The notes under the pieces are model-generated. The model ran no database searches and had not been told where the DNA came from. It saw only the letters and a program-made list of their open reading frames with translations. The position numbers and the translations under genes are program-made. From Planctomyces sp. (GTDB taxonomy: Bacteria > Planctomycetota > Planctomycetia > Planctomycetales > Planctomycetaceae): a stretch of 64,000 nucleotides of DNA. Every line of letters begins with the position of its first letter. The first letter of the stretch is position 1. The stretch lies in NCBI GenBank assembly GCA_016795105.1, contig JAEUIH010000038.1, forward strand, positions 1-64,000, read 5' to 3'. Below are positions 43,323 through 53,038 of this stretch, in pieces.

Positions 43323-46076
43323 TCACTGGTTGAGTGATTCACCGCCATCGCGTGTCAGGATGTTTCTGAGTACCTTCCTGTCGATCTGCGTTGAGATGAA
43401 TCGCACAGAGCCGTCTGCAAAGCCCGTATACCAGCCCTCGGGATAGAAGCCGCCGAACTCCGGCAGATCCTGATCCTGAACATGAATTGAGATATCCTCG
43501 GGCTTTGTCCAGGGGATATCGCTTTTCATTTCAAAGACTGCAATGGTATTTGACGTTCCATCCAGGATTTTGCTTATCGGCATCCCATCAGGTACGCCAG
43601 GGTCAAAGAGAAGACCGCGTCCAAATGCCGCAACAACCGACGTCGTTGTGGATGTCGCAGACTGAGAGGGATGCCGATAGACGTCCGGCATCTTTGCAAG
43701 AACTGCCCGATTTGCTTCACTATCCCAGGGCTCGTTCTTTCGATACTGCGAATACAGCTGACCGTTCTGCTGTGTATCTTCCAGAAAAGGCAGAAGCTCG
43801 ACTCGCCAGCTGCGAGCAATCCCTGACTCCGAATCGATCACTACGGCTGGCGGAAAGTGATTATAAGCAGCATGGTAATTGTGCATCGCCAACATGATGT
43901 GTTTCAGTTGATTTGATTGCCGACTCCGCTGTGCTGCCCCTCTGGACTGTTCGATGGCCGGAGTCACTACGCCTGCAATCAGCTGCCGAGTATCCTTCGC
44001 ATCTCCACTCAGGACCAATGTCACCGTTTTGTCATTTCGGCTCAGAGTTCGTGTCGTCAGGAACTTCCCGAGAACTTCCACACTCTCTTTTTGGGACGGT
44101 GGTGCGGCTGTGGCCAGGTTTGACGCCATTCCTTCCAGCATTGTCAGAATTGCTCTGATCGATGATTCCAGAATTTCACCGCTTTCCTCATCTGAACTGC
44201 TGGAAACCAAACGAATCTCACTCTCGTCACGTAATGTGATCGACATCGTATGGTTGCTGGCATGCAGCCAGAGCGGAGAAACCAGTCCAGTGATGGGATT
44301 GGGGGGAAGTTCTGACATGAAGCTCCTGATCGCAGTCGGATCAACGGCGATGACTGCGGTCGAGTTCGCTGCGGACTTCCAGGCAACTGTACGAGTGAGG
44401 GGAGACAACGAATCCGGACCAACTAACACCATTCGCTTCACCGTATCGGTGTCTCCAAGAATCAATGTCCGTTCATCGGCAAAGTAACGAGCATCAGACG
44501 CCCGAATTTCCAGGTCCACGAGAAGGAACTTCTCCTTCTGGTATTCGCTCGAAGGCGCAAATCTCTCCGCAGCCGAATCTCGACTTTCCTGATTTTCAAA
44601 CGACAGCACGACTGCGACTGGTGGTTGTCCGCCATGGCGAAGCGGGCCAACAACGACTGTTGCCTTTTGACACAGCTTCATCAAATCAATCGCTGCCTGC
44701 TCGCTCTGTGCGATTGCCGAACCAGGCTGAATTTCAGGTTGATGTCCCGACGCGGCAATCATCGCCTGATAGACAGGAAACAACTCTGATGGCCGAACAA
44801 CCGCAACCGCGACAGCATCGGCCGGGATAAAACGATCTGCGGACGCCACTGACTGAGGCTCGCTGACTTTGGACTCGCCACTTGATCCCGTAGACGATGT
44901 TTCAGCTGCAAACGACTCGGCACCCGCCTGAAGGACAGGTGGACGAATACCAACAGCCACGATCGCCGCCGTCAGTACCGCCGCCACAGTTCCGAAACGC
45001 AGCAGTAATGGTGTTGACTCAACATCTCGTTTCTTTTCTCGAAGCATTTCAATTCTCCTCAAAAACGTCCTTCGGGTCGGTAAAAATGCATGAGCTGGCC
45101 AGTTCACTGGTTCTTTTGACTGAGCCAGTGCCAGCTCGCCAATTGCTCTTAGATACTGCTGAGGCCCCCCCACGACCTTCGCCGCGAGTGCATCTGCTGC
45201 CAGTTCCTGTTCAAGTCGCAGTCGACCGACGATCCAGTGAACGAGCGGGTGATAGAAGTGAAGGATCAAACTCACCTGAGCCGCAAGGGTGAGCCCGAAA
45301 TCGCCTCGCACAATATGGGCAACTTCATGAGCCAGTACACTCCTGAGCTGCTCCTCGGGCCATGTCTTCCATTCGCTCGACAACAGGATAACAGGACGCC
45401 AGTAGCCAACTGTCGCTGCTGTTGACAAACGACTGCTTTCACGGAGTTCAATATCTACAGGACACTGCAGCTGCGTCCGCACGACATTCAGTTTCCCGGA
45501 CAGTTCTCCCTTGCTCAAAGGCCGACTTGTACTCACAAGGAGGCGAACACTGATGAGCCCTCCTGCCATTCGCAGAACTCCCAGCACAATTCCTGCTGCA
45601 AACACAATGAAGAATCTGTACGGCCATGGGTTCTGCCAGCTGACCAGACCACCTGCGTTCGCTGTTGACTCCTGCAATGACTCAGACTGAGGAGCATTGA
45701 GATTGTGTACTCCCTCCCACCCGGCAGAAATCAACTCAGAAAAGCCAGCCCATGTCTGCGGCTCTGCAGCTGGCACGTCGGAAGCGACACCCAGGCTGGC
45801 TTCCTGAGCGAGGATCGTTTCGTCTCCATCGCCCGAGGACAGCGGCACAGAAATCTCTGTCACTGTCGATAAATTATCGCTGCGAGTCAGCCAGCTGGGC
45901 ATTGAAACAAATGTAAGTACCGTCAATACAATGATCGACATTAATGCCCAGACCGCCGGGCTCACTGCTGCGTTACGCCCCCATCGACTGCAGACCGCAG
46001 TTGCGATGAGCCCCACTGCTGCCACCAGTGTGACCTGCAAGACTCCACACACCAGCAAATTCCCCATTGCGTTCAT
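43323..46076 (-). CDS. Fusion of BlaR1-type M56 metallopeptidase with a DUF1559 module
   Basis: A 917-residue protein. The N-terminal part is membrane M56: TM helices (GNLLVCGVLQVTLVAAVGLIAT and ALMSIIVLTVLTFV), the zinc motif VLAHEVAHIVRGD (HExxH) and the downstream EQELAADALA. A periplasmic domain (residues about 410-720) has alternating beta strands and no penicillin-binding SxxK site. The end is DUF1559: SRQSNQLKHIMLAMHNYHAAY, ILDGTSNTIAVFE and GFADGSVRFIST, but without the usual prepilin helix before it. It lies 99 bp after a BlaI-type repressor gene, so it likely cleaves or inactivates that repressor upon an envelope signal. Confidence 0.9.
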   Translation of the reverse strand: MNAMGNLLVCGVLQVTLVAAVGLIATAVCSRWGRNAAVSPAVWALMSIIVLTVLTFVSMPSWLTRSDNLSTVTEISVPLSSGDGDETILAQEASLGVASDVPAAEPQTWAGFSELISAGWEGVHNLNAPQSESLQESTANAGGLVSWQNPWPYRFFIVFAAGIVLGVLRMAGGLISVRLLVSTSRPLSKGELSGKLNVVRTQLQCPVDIELRESSRLSTAATVGYWRPVILLSSEWKTWPEEQLRSVLAHEVAHIVRGDFGLTLAAQVSLILHFYHPLVHWIVGRLRLEQELAADALAAKVVGGPQQYLRAIGELALAQSKEPVNWPAHAFLPTRRTFLRRIEMLREKKRDVESTPLLLRFGTVAAVLTAAIVAVGIRPPVLQAGAESFAAETSSTGSSGESKVSEPQSVASADRFIPADAVAVAVVRPSELFPVYQAMIAASGHQPEIQPGSAIAQSEQAAIDLMKLCQKATVVVGPLRHGGQPPVAVVLSFENQESRDSAAERFAPSSEYQKEKFLLVDLEIRASDARYFADERTLILGDTDTVKRMVLVGPDSLSPLTRTVAWKSAANSTAVIAVDPTAIRSFMSELPPNPITGLVSPLWLHASNHTMSITLRDESEIRLVSSSSDEESGEILESSIRAILTMLEGMASNLATAAPPSQKESVEVLGKFLTTRTLSRNDKTVTLVLSGDAKDTRQLIAGVVTPAIEQSRGAAQRSRQSNQLKHIMLAMHNYHAAYNHFPPAVVIDSESGIARSWRVELLPFLEDTQQNGQLYSQYRKNEPWDSEANRAVLAKMPDVYRHPSQSATSTTTSVVAAFGRGLLFDPGVPDGMPISKILDGTSNTIAVFEMKSDIPWTKPEDISIHVQDQDLPEFGGFYPEGWYTGFADGSVRFISTQIDRKVLRNILTRDGGESLNQ

Positions 46077-46175
46077 GGCTTGCCTCTATGCGATTCAGGA
46101 TAGTCGTACCCACGCAACAACAGTCAGCTCTTGTTGTCCTGCCGACTTCTCAGACGCGTCAGCGTTCGAAAGATC

Positions 46176-46571
46176 TCAGTCACTGCCCTGCTTCTTCATC
46201 GAATCGAGAATCTCCTGCAACCTTGACTGCTCGGCCTTCGTCAGCTTCTTTTGATCGAAGAGCCTCTGAAGCAACTGCATTCGAGAACCAGAGAATACTT
46301 TTTGAACGAGGTCACCCAGCAAACTTCCGGAGACCTCTTCGTATGTGCGATCAGCCACGAACCGGAACGGTCGCTCCTCATTCGTCTGGCGGAGAAATCC
46401 CTTCTCAAGCAGAATTCGCACCAGCGTTGCCACTGTTGTATAGGCCAAGTCTCGCCCCTGAATTTCCAACACTTCTCGCACATCGGCCGCCGTAGATTCA
46501 CCTCGATCCCAAAATACATGCATCACTTCCAGCTCTCGTTCGGTCAGTTCCCGAGCCTTTGGACGAGCCAT
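46176..46571 (-). CDS. BlaI/MecI/CopY-family transcriptional repressor
   Basis: The start ATG 46571 has AGGAGGA upstream; the frame extends 18 codons further without support. The product has 131 residues. The winged-helix DNA-binding domain is LTERELEVMHVFWDRGESTAADVREVLE and AYTTVATLVRILLEKGFL. The C-terminal dimerisation helices include VQKVFSGSRMQLLQRLF, near where BlaI is cut by BlaR1 in relatives. It should repress its own promoter and the co-transcribed M56-DUF1559 gene until that peptidase is activated. The inducing signal need not be a beta-lactam. Confidence 0.93.
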   Translation of the reverse strand: MARPKARELTERELEVMHVFWDRGESTAADVREVLEIQGRDLAYTTVATLVRILLEKGFLRQTNEERPFRFVADRTYEEVSGSLLGDLVQKVFSGSRMQLLQRLFDQKKLTKAEQSRLQEILDSMKKQGSD

Positions 46572-46660
46572 TCGTTGATCCTCCTGTCTCTTCGATTTCG
46601 CTGCAGGACAAATTTGTCTGAGCATCTCCGAATAATGTTTGGTTTTTTAGATTTGGTTTT

Positions 46661-46689
46661 ATAGTAGTCGTAGCCGCAGGTCACGTCAA
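46661..46689 (-). promoter_or_regulatory. Sigma-70-like promoter of the repressor/M56 operon
   Basis: On the minus strand TTGACG (46689-46684) and TACTAT (46666-46661) are separated by exactly 17 bases, 90 bp before the repressor start. Downstream the untranslated leader is A-rich, with two AAAACCAAA-type repeats where a repressor could bind. No classical TACA/TGTA Bla box is evident. Confidence 0.6.
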
Positions 46690-46741
46690 GCTGTTACCTG
46701 TGGAATATGGCAGGTCGTGTTGGGTGCGACTGTCGCTCAGC

Positions 46742-47941
46742 TCACAGCAGGATTCGCGGAGCTTTCAGCGTCACATTCACTGAGAATTCCGTACCTTCGC
46801 GAATCAGCGTGACGCGGACCATGTCCCCGGGCGCACGGCTGGAGAGTGCAGCAGTCAGGTCTTCAAACGTCCTGATGCGGACATCGTCGATTGAAATGAT
46901 CTGATCACCAAGCCTGAAGCGGTAGCCCTGAAGAGGATGATATGAGAGTTGAGTTTCCTGCAGCTTTGCTTCGGCCGCAGCCGACATCGGGAAGACTCGC
47001 CGAATGATCGGGCCCTGACTGTAGAGCTCCTTAGACAGGCCGATCGTCTGAGCGGATTCTTCCGTCAACAGTGCGATTCCCAGCGCCGCTGGCTGCTTCT
47101 GCCCGGCTTCTGACAAGACACGATTGACTGAGTCCATGACATCTTTTACCGGCACAGCAAAACCCAGACCAGCGGATTGCCCTGAGTTACTGACAATTGC
47201 AGTGTTGACCCCAATCAGTCGCCCTGAACTATCCAGCAAAGGTCCGCCCGAATTTCCGGGGTTAATCGCAGCATCAGTCTGAATCAGCCCTTCCAGAAAC
47301 TCAGATGTCTCAGCGTTGATCACCATACTACGGTTCAGGCCACCAATAACTCCTGAAGACAGAGTTCGATCAAAGCCAAAAGGATTTCCAATCGCGTGAA
47401 CTCTCTGACCAACCTTGAGATCATTCGAAGTCCCCAGAGTGATTGGGTGCAGCTCTGAGGGTTTTACTTTGATTCTGAGAACCGCAATATCGTGTTGGTA
47501 AACGCCCCCAATGAACTCCGCTTCGACCGGAGCAGCATCTCCAAGTGCAACCTCAAGGGCTGTCTGATCCGTCTCAAGCGCCTGCTGAATCACATGCAGA
47601 TTTGTGACGATATGCCCTTCCTCATCCCAGACGAATCCTGTCCCGGAAGACAACTCCTCAGTCGGAGCATTGCCAAACTGCATTGGCTGATAGCCCTTCG
47701 TTTTTACAAAAACGACTGACTGTGATGCCTGCTCAAAAACCTGTATCGTCGACTGTTCCTCAGCCGCAAGTTCACCCCGAGGAGTCACGGTTCTCGGAGT
47801 ATAGTCCGATCGGTTGCTCAGGGTCTCATTGACTGTCCGGAACATCAGCACTGCAAGCAGGACGACCAGTACGACAACCAGCCATCCGTTTGCTGCAGCC
47901 CCCGGAGAATGCCTCCGATGCAAATTATCCGATTCCGCCAT
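46742..47941 (-). CDS. HtrA/DegP-family serine protease with PDZ domain
   Basis: A 399-residue protein with one N-terminal membrane anchor (GWLVVVLVVLLAVLMF). The trypsin-like domain has the full triad: His in IVTNLHVIQQA, Asp in YQHDIAVLRIK and Ser in AAINPGNSGGPLLD. A single C-terminal PDZ domain (YRFRLGDQIISIDDVRIRTFEDL) recognises C-termini. It is a DegS/HtrA-like layout, placing the protease in the periplasm for quality control or stress signalling. It sits beside the M56/BlaI pair but has its own start region, divergent from the phosphoesterase gene. Confidence 0.95.
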   Translation of the reverse strand: MAESDNLHRRHSPGAAANGWLVVVLVVLLAVLMFRTVNETLSNRSDYTPRTVTPRGELAAEEQSTIQVFEQASQSVVFVKTKGYQPMQFGNAPTEELSSGTGFVWDEEGHIVTNLHVIQQALETDQTALEVALGDAAPVEAEFIGGVYQHDIAVLRIKVKPSELHPITLGTSNDLKVGQRVHAIGNPFGFDRTLSSGVIGGLNRSMVINAETSEFLEGLIQTDAAINPGNSGGPLLDSSGRLIGVNTAIVSNSGQSAGLGFAVPVKDVMDSVNRVLSEAGQKQPAALGIALLTEESAQTIGLSKELYSQGPIIRRVFPMSAAAEAKLQETQLSYHPLQGYRFRLGDQIISIDDVRIRTFEDLTAALSSRAPGDMVRVTLIREGTEFSVNVTLKAPRILL

Positions 47942-48061
47942 CGCTCTCTGTCCCGGTAATCCGTGGTGTTAGACCCATGGTCATTCTGACGTAATTCGTT
48001 CCCTGGAATCAAGGATGCCCAACATTCCTTATCTCGGAGGATTGGCATTCCCGATTCGCTT

Positions 48062-50503
48062 TTGACACACTTTCCCTGGTTCCGAAGCGTGAATTCCGTG
48101 AGAAATGAATTGAATACCCCCAATCACAAAAATTCTTCATGGGTCGGGTCACTTGTGCCCCCGTCCGGTCGACGACTCTACTTTCTGATCGCAGTCTGGC
48201 CTGCTTTTCTTGCTCTATTAGCACCTTTCACAGAAGGTGAAATCCGAGGCAGGCTTGGTTTTCTTCTCGCGATCACAGCACTACTGGAGTTCATTCACGG
48301 TTTTCGCCGAGCCACATGGGCGGATCAAAAGTCTGCATGGGCGAACGCAACAATTTCACTGACTCTCGGGGCATTGCTCCTGAGCGCTCCCTCGTTTGTC
48401 TCCCGTGCCTTTCAATTACTGGTAGCCGCATGGCTTGGAATTGATGTCGCCCGCAATCTTCTGATCACAGTCCGACCATCAACTCCAATAAATCGTCGAC
48501 TCACATCGGGAATTTCGTTCGCTGGTTATCTCGCAATCGTATTCGCAATCCTCCTGGTTCCCGACTCAATGCTTCAGTGGGCACTGGCGGCAGTCGTTGC
48601 AACGAGAATCTTCTTTGCGGCCTGGTCTGCAACAATGGCGCCTCTGATCGACGCTGACACATCTGCATCTTCGATCTCGGAAGATTTTGGATTTCCGCCA
48701 ACGTCACCACTTTATTCGATGATCGAGAAACTCAGTAGTGAAGAGATCGCGAGGCGTGCGATTGACCGGGGCTGGATCTTCAGCTTCCTGCTGACGTTGT
48801 TGGCCATTCATGTTGGTCGCATGGGATTCGACCGGACGTTTTTGGGATTAATGTCGCCGTTGTTCGCAGTTCTTGGTGACACTTTTGCCGCACTCCTGAT
48901 TTCATTTCTCATCATTATCCCTGTGATTGCTGCCTCGAACAGGATCACGCGACCCATTGAAGCTCTCCTGTGGAAATTTTGCGATCGCCCAAATAAGACA
49001 AACACAATTCCAGTGCGACTGCTTTCTGCAATGCTGACCATGCGCCTTAGAATGGCGGTCCGTCTTCGACTGGCGCGATGTTCACTTTGGCTTGCAATCA
49101 GCCGCGGACTGCAGATGGGACTTCCCACTGTTGCATTTATTGCAGCCATCGCGCCGATGTGGGGAATGAGCTGGTATTTCGATACTGAAAACTGGGCTGC
49201 CGGTGTCTGGAATTCATGGGCCGCCCACCGCACAGATACATGGCGAGCTGCCATGGTTGAAGCCGTCATCAGCGAATCTCCCTCAATCGCATTCAAAGAT
49301 CGCTTTCATGTACATCCCCCGGAGACCATCTCCGGACCTGACTTCGCATTTCTCGTAATCGGTGATCCGGGCGAAGGTGATGCATCTCAACACATTCTCC
49401 GCAGTGAATACCTCCGCACAGTTGAGAGAGACGATGTCCGATTCGTCGTGATCTCTTCAGATGTCGTCTATCCCACAGGAGCGATGCGTGACTACGAACG
49501 CAACTTCTGGCTACCGTTCATGGGAACCACAAAGCCAGTCTATGCGATTCCCGGGAATCACGACTGGTACGACGCGCTCGAAGGATTTGCAGCTACGTTC
49601 TTTGAACCAAAGTCCGCCGCAATCGCCATGCGAGCTCGCGTTGATGCCGACAGGAGTTTGTCTGCCTCAACAGATTCGTACGTGGATGGACTTGTGCATC
49701 AGGCCAGTCAGCTTCGAAAACACTATCAGATCCCCACCCAGCAGCAGCAAGCCCCATACTTTCAGTTTCAGACGGAAACATTTGCATTCTTTGCAGTTGA
49801 TACCGGGGTCACCAGGAAGATCGACAATATTCAACTGCAATGGCTCACGGAATCACTCGAAGCGGCTCATGGAAAAACAAAAATGGTTGTCCTCGGACAT
49901 CCATTCTATGCAGGCGGACGAGATACAACCGTGAACGACGAAGACTTTCAGAGTCTTCGTCAGCTCCTGCAGAAACACGACGTCGCAGTGATCATGGCTG
50001 GAGATACTCATGACCTGGAATATTATCGAGAAGACTCAGACACTCTACACTTTGTGAACGGCGGAGGCGGTGCGTACCTCAGCTTCGGGACGTCCCTGGA
50101 CTGGCCGGAACAGCCGGTAACAGACGCATGGTCATATTATCCTCGTCGTGATGCGGTCATCTCGAAGATTGAGGCCACAACGCCCTTTTGGAAGCGTCCT
50201 GTCTGGATTTGGACGAAGGAAATGGGTGGATGGCCATTCTCTGCCGAGTGGCTTTCCGCAGCCTTTGATGTCAATGCAGCACCATTCTACCAGAGCTTTG
50301 TTGAAGTTCGGGTCGAACCGTCTCAACAGCGGCTTCGGATTGTCCCCCATGGAATTCACGGCCCGCTTCGGCGACGAGATTTTGACTCTTCAGATACCAA
50401 ACCAGACCTGAAGAATGAAATTGAAAGCTCCGACGATCAGGAGAACGATCTTGTTGAGTGGGTGATTCCTATGCCTGCAGTCTCAAAGTCAGATCCTGAC
50501 TGA
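48062..50503 (+). CDS. Membrane protein with C-terminal calcineurin-like metallophosphoesterase
   Basis: The product has about 800 residues. The start is uncertain: TTG 48062, GTG 48089 and GTG 48098 are all in frame and no ribosome site decides. Residues about 40-400 hold at least eight hydrophobic segments (LYFLIAVWPAFLALLAPF, AALLISFLIIIPVIAASN and others). A soluble phosphoesterase domain then has VIGDPGEGD, SSDVVYPTGAM, IPGNHDWYDALEG, VLGHPFYAGGRD and MAGDTHDLEYY, the two-metal ligand set. The first GD/GN motif variants look functional. It is probably tail-outward in the membrane; the phosphoester substrate is unknown. Confidence 0.85.
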   Translation: MTHFPWFRSVNSVRNELNTPNHKNSSWVGSLVPPSGRRLYFLIAVWPAFLALLAPFTEGEIRGRLGFLLAITALLEFIHGFRRATWADQKSAWANATISLTLGALLLSAPSFVSRAFQLLVAAWLGIDVARNLLITVRPSTPINRRLTSGISFAGYLAIVFAILLVPDSMLQWALAAVVATRIFFAAWSATMAPLIDADTSASSISEDFGFPPTSPLYSMIEKLSSEEIARRAIDRGWIFSFLLTLLAIHVGRMGFDRTFLGLMSPLFAVLGDTFAALLISFLIIIPVIAASNRITRPIEALLWKFCDRPNKTNTIPVRLLSAMLTMRLRMAVRLRLARCSLWLAISRGLQMGLPTVAFIAAIAPMWGMSWYFDTENWAAGVWNSWAAHRTDTWRAAMVEAVISESPSIAFKDRFHVHPPETISGPDFAFLVIGDPGEGDASQHILRSEYLRTVERDDVRFVVISSDVVYPTGAMRDYERNFWLPFMGTTKPVYAIPGNHDWYDALEGFAATFFEPKSAAIAMRARVDADRSLSASTDSYVDGLVHQASQLRKHYQIPTQQQQAPYFQFQTETFAFFAVDTGVTRKIDNIQLQWLTESLEAAHGKTKMVVLGHPFYAGGRDTTVNDEDFQSLRQLLQKHDVAVIMAGDTHDLEYYREDSDTLHFVNGGGGAYLSFGTSLDWPEQPVTDAWSYYPRRDAVISKIEATTPFWKRPVWIWTKEMGGWPFSAEWLSAAFDVNAAPFYQSFVEVRVEPSQQRLRIVPHGIHGPLRRRDFDSSDTKPDLKNEIESSDDQENDLVEWVIPMPAVSKSDPD

Positions 50504-50519
50504 GCCGATTATCCACGAT

Positions 50520-51581
50520 TCAACAAATTCGCGGCAGAGGTGCACCCGATGGTTCGTCGAGTGGCAGGTCAATGCCCATCGCCCGTCGAATTGTCACTGG
50601 GCAGCTGCCGGCTTCGCAGACTTTTCCAATCACGGTGGCACCTTCACATCCTGGTACCTGCCGCAGAAGGTCGACGACCGCTTTCGCCGAAGCTGAGTCA
50701 ACAGCAATGACGATCGTGCCCTCATTCGCAATATACAGCGGATCAAGTCCCAGAATCTCGCATGCACCCCGAACTTCGCGGCGAACAGGAATCCAGTTCT
50801 CCTCAAGCGAAATTGTCACCCTTCCGTCTTCCGACCATTCATGAAGAACTGCCGAGACACCGCCCCTTGTAGCGTCTCGAACGCATCGAACTGCGTTTTC
50901 AGAGCATTGTCGAACGGCATGCATCATGGACTGAACAGAACCCGAATCACTCTTCACCGGTAGTTCCGTCTGCAGGATCCCTCTGGCATTCAACATCGCG
51001 ATACCATGCCGCCCGATGTCACCTGAAACAACAATACTGTCTCCAGGCCTCAGGAAGGCTGGCCCAGGTGGCACCGGTGAAACCAACTCCCCAACACCAG
51101 CGGTATTAATAAACAGCTGATCGACACATCCTTTGGGGACTACTTTCGTATCGCCTGCAATAATTTCAACACTGCATCGTCGAGCAGCCTCGGCGGCACT
51201 TTCGAGAATTGCTTCAAGGAGGGTTAGAGGCAGCCCTTCTTCTATCATGAGTGAAAATGTAAGCCATCGCGGCTCTGCACCCGCGACAACAAGGTCGTTG
51301 ACTGTACCGTAGATCGACAGCGAACCAATGTCACCACCGGGGAAGAACAATGGAGAAACCGTATAGCTGTCGGTCGTGACAGCAATTCGAGCATCTCTCA
51401 GCGAACGAATGGCTGCATCACCGAATTCGGATGAACTCCCCGAGTCGCGAAATCGTGACGTAATCGTATCCCGAATCAATCGTCGACTCAAACGCGCTCC
51501 TTCACCATGAGCCAGCAACACCTGACCTGCTGTCCCAGCCATGGGTATCGGACACTGGGCGGACCATTCGAAGGAGTTCAT
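50520..51581 (-). CDS. hypE: Hydrogenase maturation factor HypE
   Basis: A 353-residue PurM-like ATPase that dehydrates the carbamoyl group placed on its C-terminal Cys by HypF, making the thiocyanate donor of the Fe cyanide ligands. The C-terminus is PRIC, which is the essential ending. The ATP-binding blocks FGDAAIRSLRDARIAVTTDSY, GTVNDLVVAGAEPRWL and IIAGDTKVVPKG are typical. It is the last gene of the hydrogenase operon, 21 bp after hypD and 16 bp from the convergent phosphoesterase stop. It is intact, so a complete Hyp set is present. Confidence 0.97.
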   Translation of the reverse strand: MNSFEWSAQCPIPMAGTAGQVLLAHGEGARLSRRLIRDTITSRFRDSGSSSEFGDAAIRSLRDARIAVTTDSYTVSPLFFPGGDIGSLSIYGTVNDLVVAGAEPRWLTFSLMIEEGLPLTLLEAILESAAEAARRCSVEIIAGDTKVVPKGCVDQLFINTAGVGELVSPVPPGPAFLRPGDSIVVSGDIGRHGIAMLNARGILQTELPVKSDSGSVQSMMHAVRQCSENAVRCVRDATRGGVSAVLHEWSEDGRVTISLEENWIPVRREVRGACEILGLDPLYIANEGTIVIAVDSASAKAVVDLLRQVPGCEGATVIGKVCEAGSCPVTIRRAMGIDLPLDEPSGAPLPRIC

Positions 51582-51602
51582 CTCAAAGTTCCCACAAACA
51601 AA

Positions 51603-52730
51603 TCAAGACCCAATCGATCTCAAGCGATAACGGAACCAGGCAGCACAGGCGCCTTCGGACGACACCATTGGTGCACCGAGCGGATGTTCCGGTGTACATC
51701 CACTTCCGAATTCACCACATGCGCATGGCTGAATCCGCCCGGAAAGAACTTCACCTGCTCGACACGTCGAGAAAATAACCGGAGTAACGGCCTTGCCACT
51801 GGCTTCCGAGGCCTTTCCGGATTGTTCCGGAAATCGGAACTCGGCATCAAACTCCCGGTACTCTTCTCGAAGCCGAAATCCGCCCTCGCACAGAACACCA
51901 AGTCCGCGCCATCGACTCTCGCAGACCTCATACACATCATCCACAACGGACTGAGCATTCCTGTTTCCTTCAAGCGCTACAGACCGTCCAAAGCAATTGG
52001 CGACTCCGGATTTCTGATGTTCGAGACGGTCCACACATTCTGCGATGCCCAACAACAAATCAACCGGCTCGAAACCAGTAACAACCACAGGCACACCCCA
52101 GCGTCCTGCAAAGTCTTCATAGGGGGCAAAGCCTGTCACGCAGCAAACGTGCCCTGCGGCGAGGAAACCTTCAACACGATTTGCTTCGCTGGCCATGATT
52201 AACTCCATCGCCGGCTGAACCCGCACATGGGATACAAGCAATGAAAAATTCCGGAGTCCCCTCTTCTTTGCCTGAAGTACGGCGAGCGATGTCGCCGGCG
52301 CCGTTGTTTCAAATCCCACGGCGAAAAACACAACGTGCTGATCGGGGTTTTCCGCGGCATAAGTCACCGCATCCGTCGGCGAATAGAACTCTCGAACACT
52401 TGCACCCTCGGCTCTGGCTGCCGCAAGAGACAGACTCGTCCCGGGGACTCGCAACATGTCACCAAACGATGCCAACAGAATTCCGGGTGTCATTGAAAGT
52501 CGGACCGCACGGTCGATCTTCGCTTCGTCGGTCACACAGACCGGACACCCAGGTCCGTGAATCAGTTCAATGGTATCCTCCAGCGCCAAATCGATTCCGT
52601 GGCGCAGAAGTCCGTGAGTCTGCCCCCCGCAGACTTCCATAATCACCCAGCGTCGAGTCGTCTGTCGGCGAATCTGGTCAAGAAGAGATCTCGCTCGCGA
52701 GGGATCGCGAAATTCGTCAACGTGCTTCAT
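51603..52730 (-). CDS. hypD: Hydrogenase maturation factor HypD
   Basis: A 375-residue iron-sulfur protein that forms the HypCD complex on which Fe(CN)2CO is built. The conserved Cys-rich motifs are IMEVCGGQTHGLLRHGI, IHGPGCPVCVT, AGHVCCVTGFAPYEDFA and the C-terminal FSTCRAGEVLSGRIQPCACGEFGSGCTPEHPLG. Its start codon shares a base with the hypC stop (TAATG), so translation is coupled to hypC, its direct partner. Confidence 0.97.
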   Translation of the reverse strand: MKHVDEFRDPSRARSLLDQIRRQTTRRWVIMEVCGGQTHGLLRHGIDLALEDTIELIHGPGCPVCVTDEAKIDRAVRLSMTPGILLASFGDMLRVPGTSLSLAAARAEGASVREFYSPTDAVTYAAENPDQHVVFFAVGFETTAPATSLAVLQAKKRGLRNFSLLVSHVRVQPAMELIMASEANRVEGFLAAGHVCCVTGFAPYEDFAGRWGVPVVVTGFEPVDLLLGIAECVDRLEHQKSGVANCFGRSVALEGNRNAQSVVDDVYEVCESRWRGLGVLCEGGFRLREEYREFDAEFRFPEQSGKASEASGKAVTPVIFSTCRAGEVLSGRIQPCACGEFGSGCTPEHPLGAPMVSSEGACAAWFRYRLRSIGS

Positions 52731-53020
52731 TAGTTCAGTTCCTCAGCCTCGCCCACTGCCTCGCCCACTGCGTCGCTCCCGCCAGACTCATGGAACTCTG
52801 CAAGAGACCGGAGCTCCTCAAGAGTTCGCAACGCCTCCTGCTCATTGACGCGTGCAATCGCTATTCCAGCATGAACGATGACAAAATCTCCGATGTTCGC
52901 CTCCGGAACACAGGCCATCTGGATGCGACTTCGAATCCCTTCAAACTCAACCAGAGCACACGCCGAGACTGATTCTCGACAAATCCACTCGATGACTCGT
53001 CCCGGAATTCCCAGACACAT
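52730..53020 (-). CDS. hypC: Hydrogenase maturation chaperone HypC
   Basis: A 96-residue HypC/HupF chaperone beginning MCLGIPGRVIEW, with the essential Cys2. It carries the Fe(CN)2CO unit with HypD to the large subunit. The core ends by IGDFVIVHAGIAIARVNEQEAL. The tail (ESGGSDAVGEAVGEAEELN) is longer than usual and contains an AVGE duplication. It lies 18 bp after hypF and is coupled to hypD. Confidence 0.96.
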   Translation of the reverse strand: MCLGIPGRVIEWICRESVSACALVEFEGIRSRIQMACVPEANIGDFVIVHAGIAIARVNEQEALRTLEELRSLAEFHESGGSDAVGEAVGEAEELN

Positions 53021-53038
53021 AGTGTGCTCTCAACTCTG

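Noticed and set aside
43323-46571. Beta-lactam resistance regulator pair
   Set aside because: The M56 protein lacks a penicillin-binding domain and no beta-lactamase gene is nearby.
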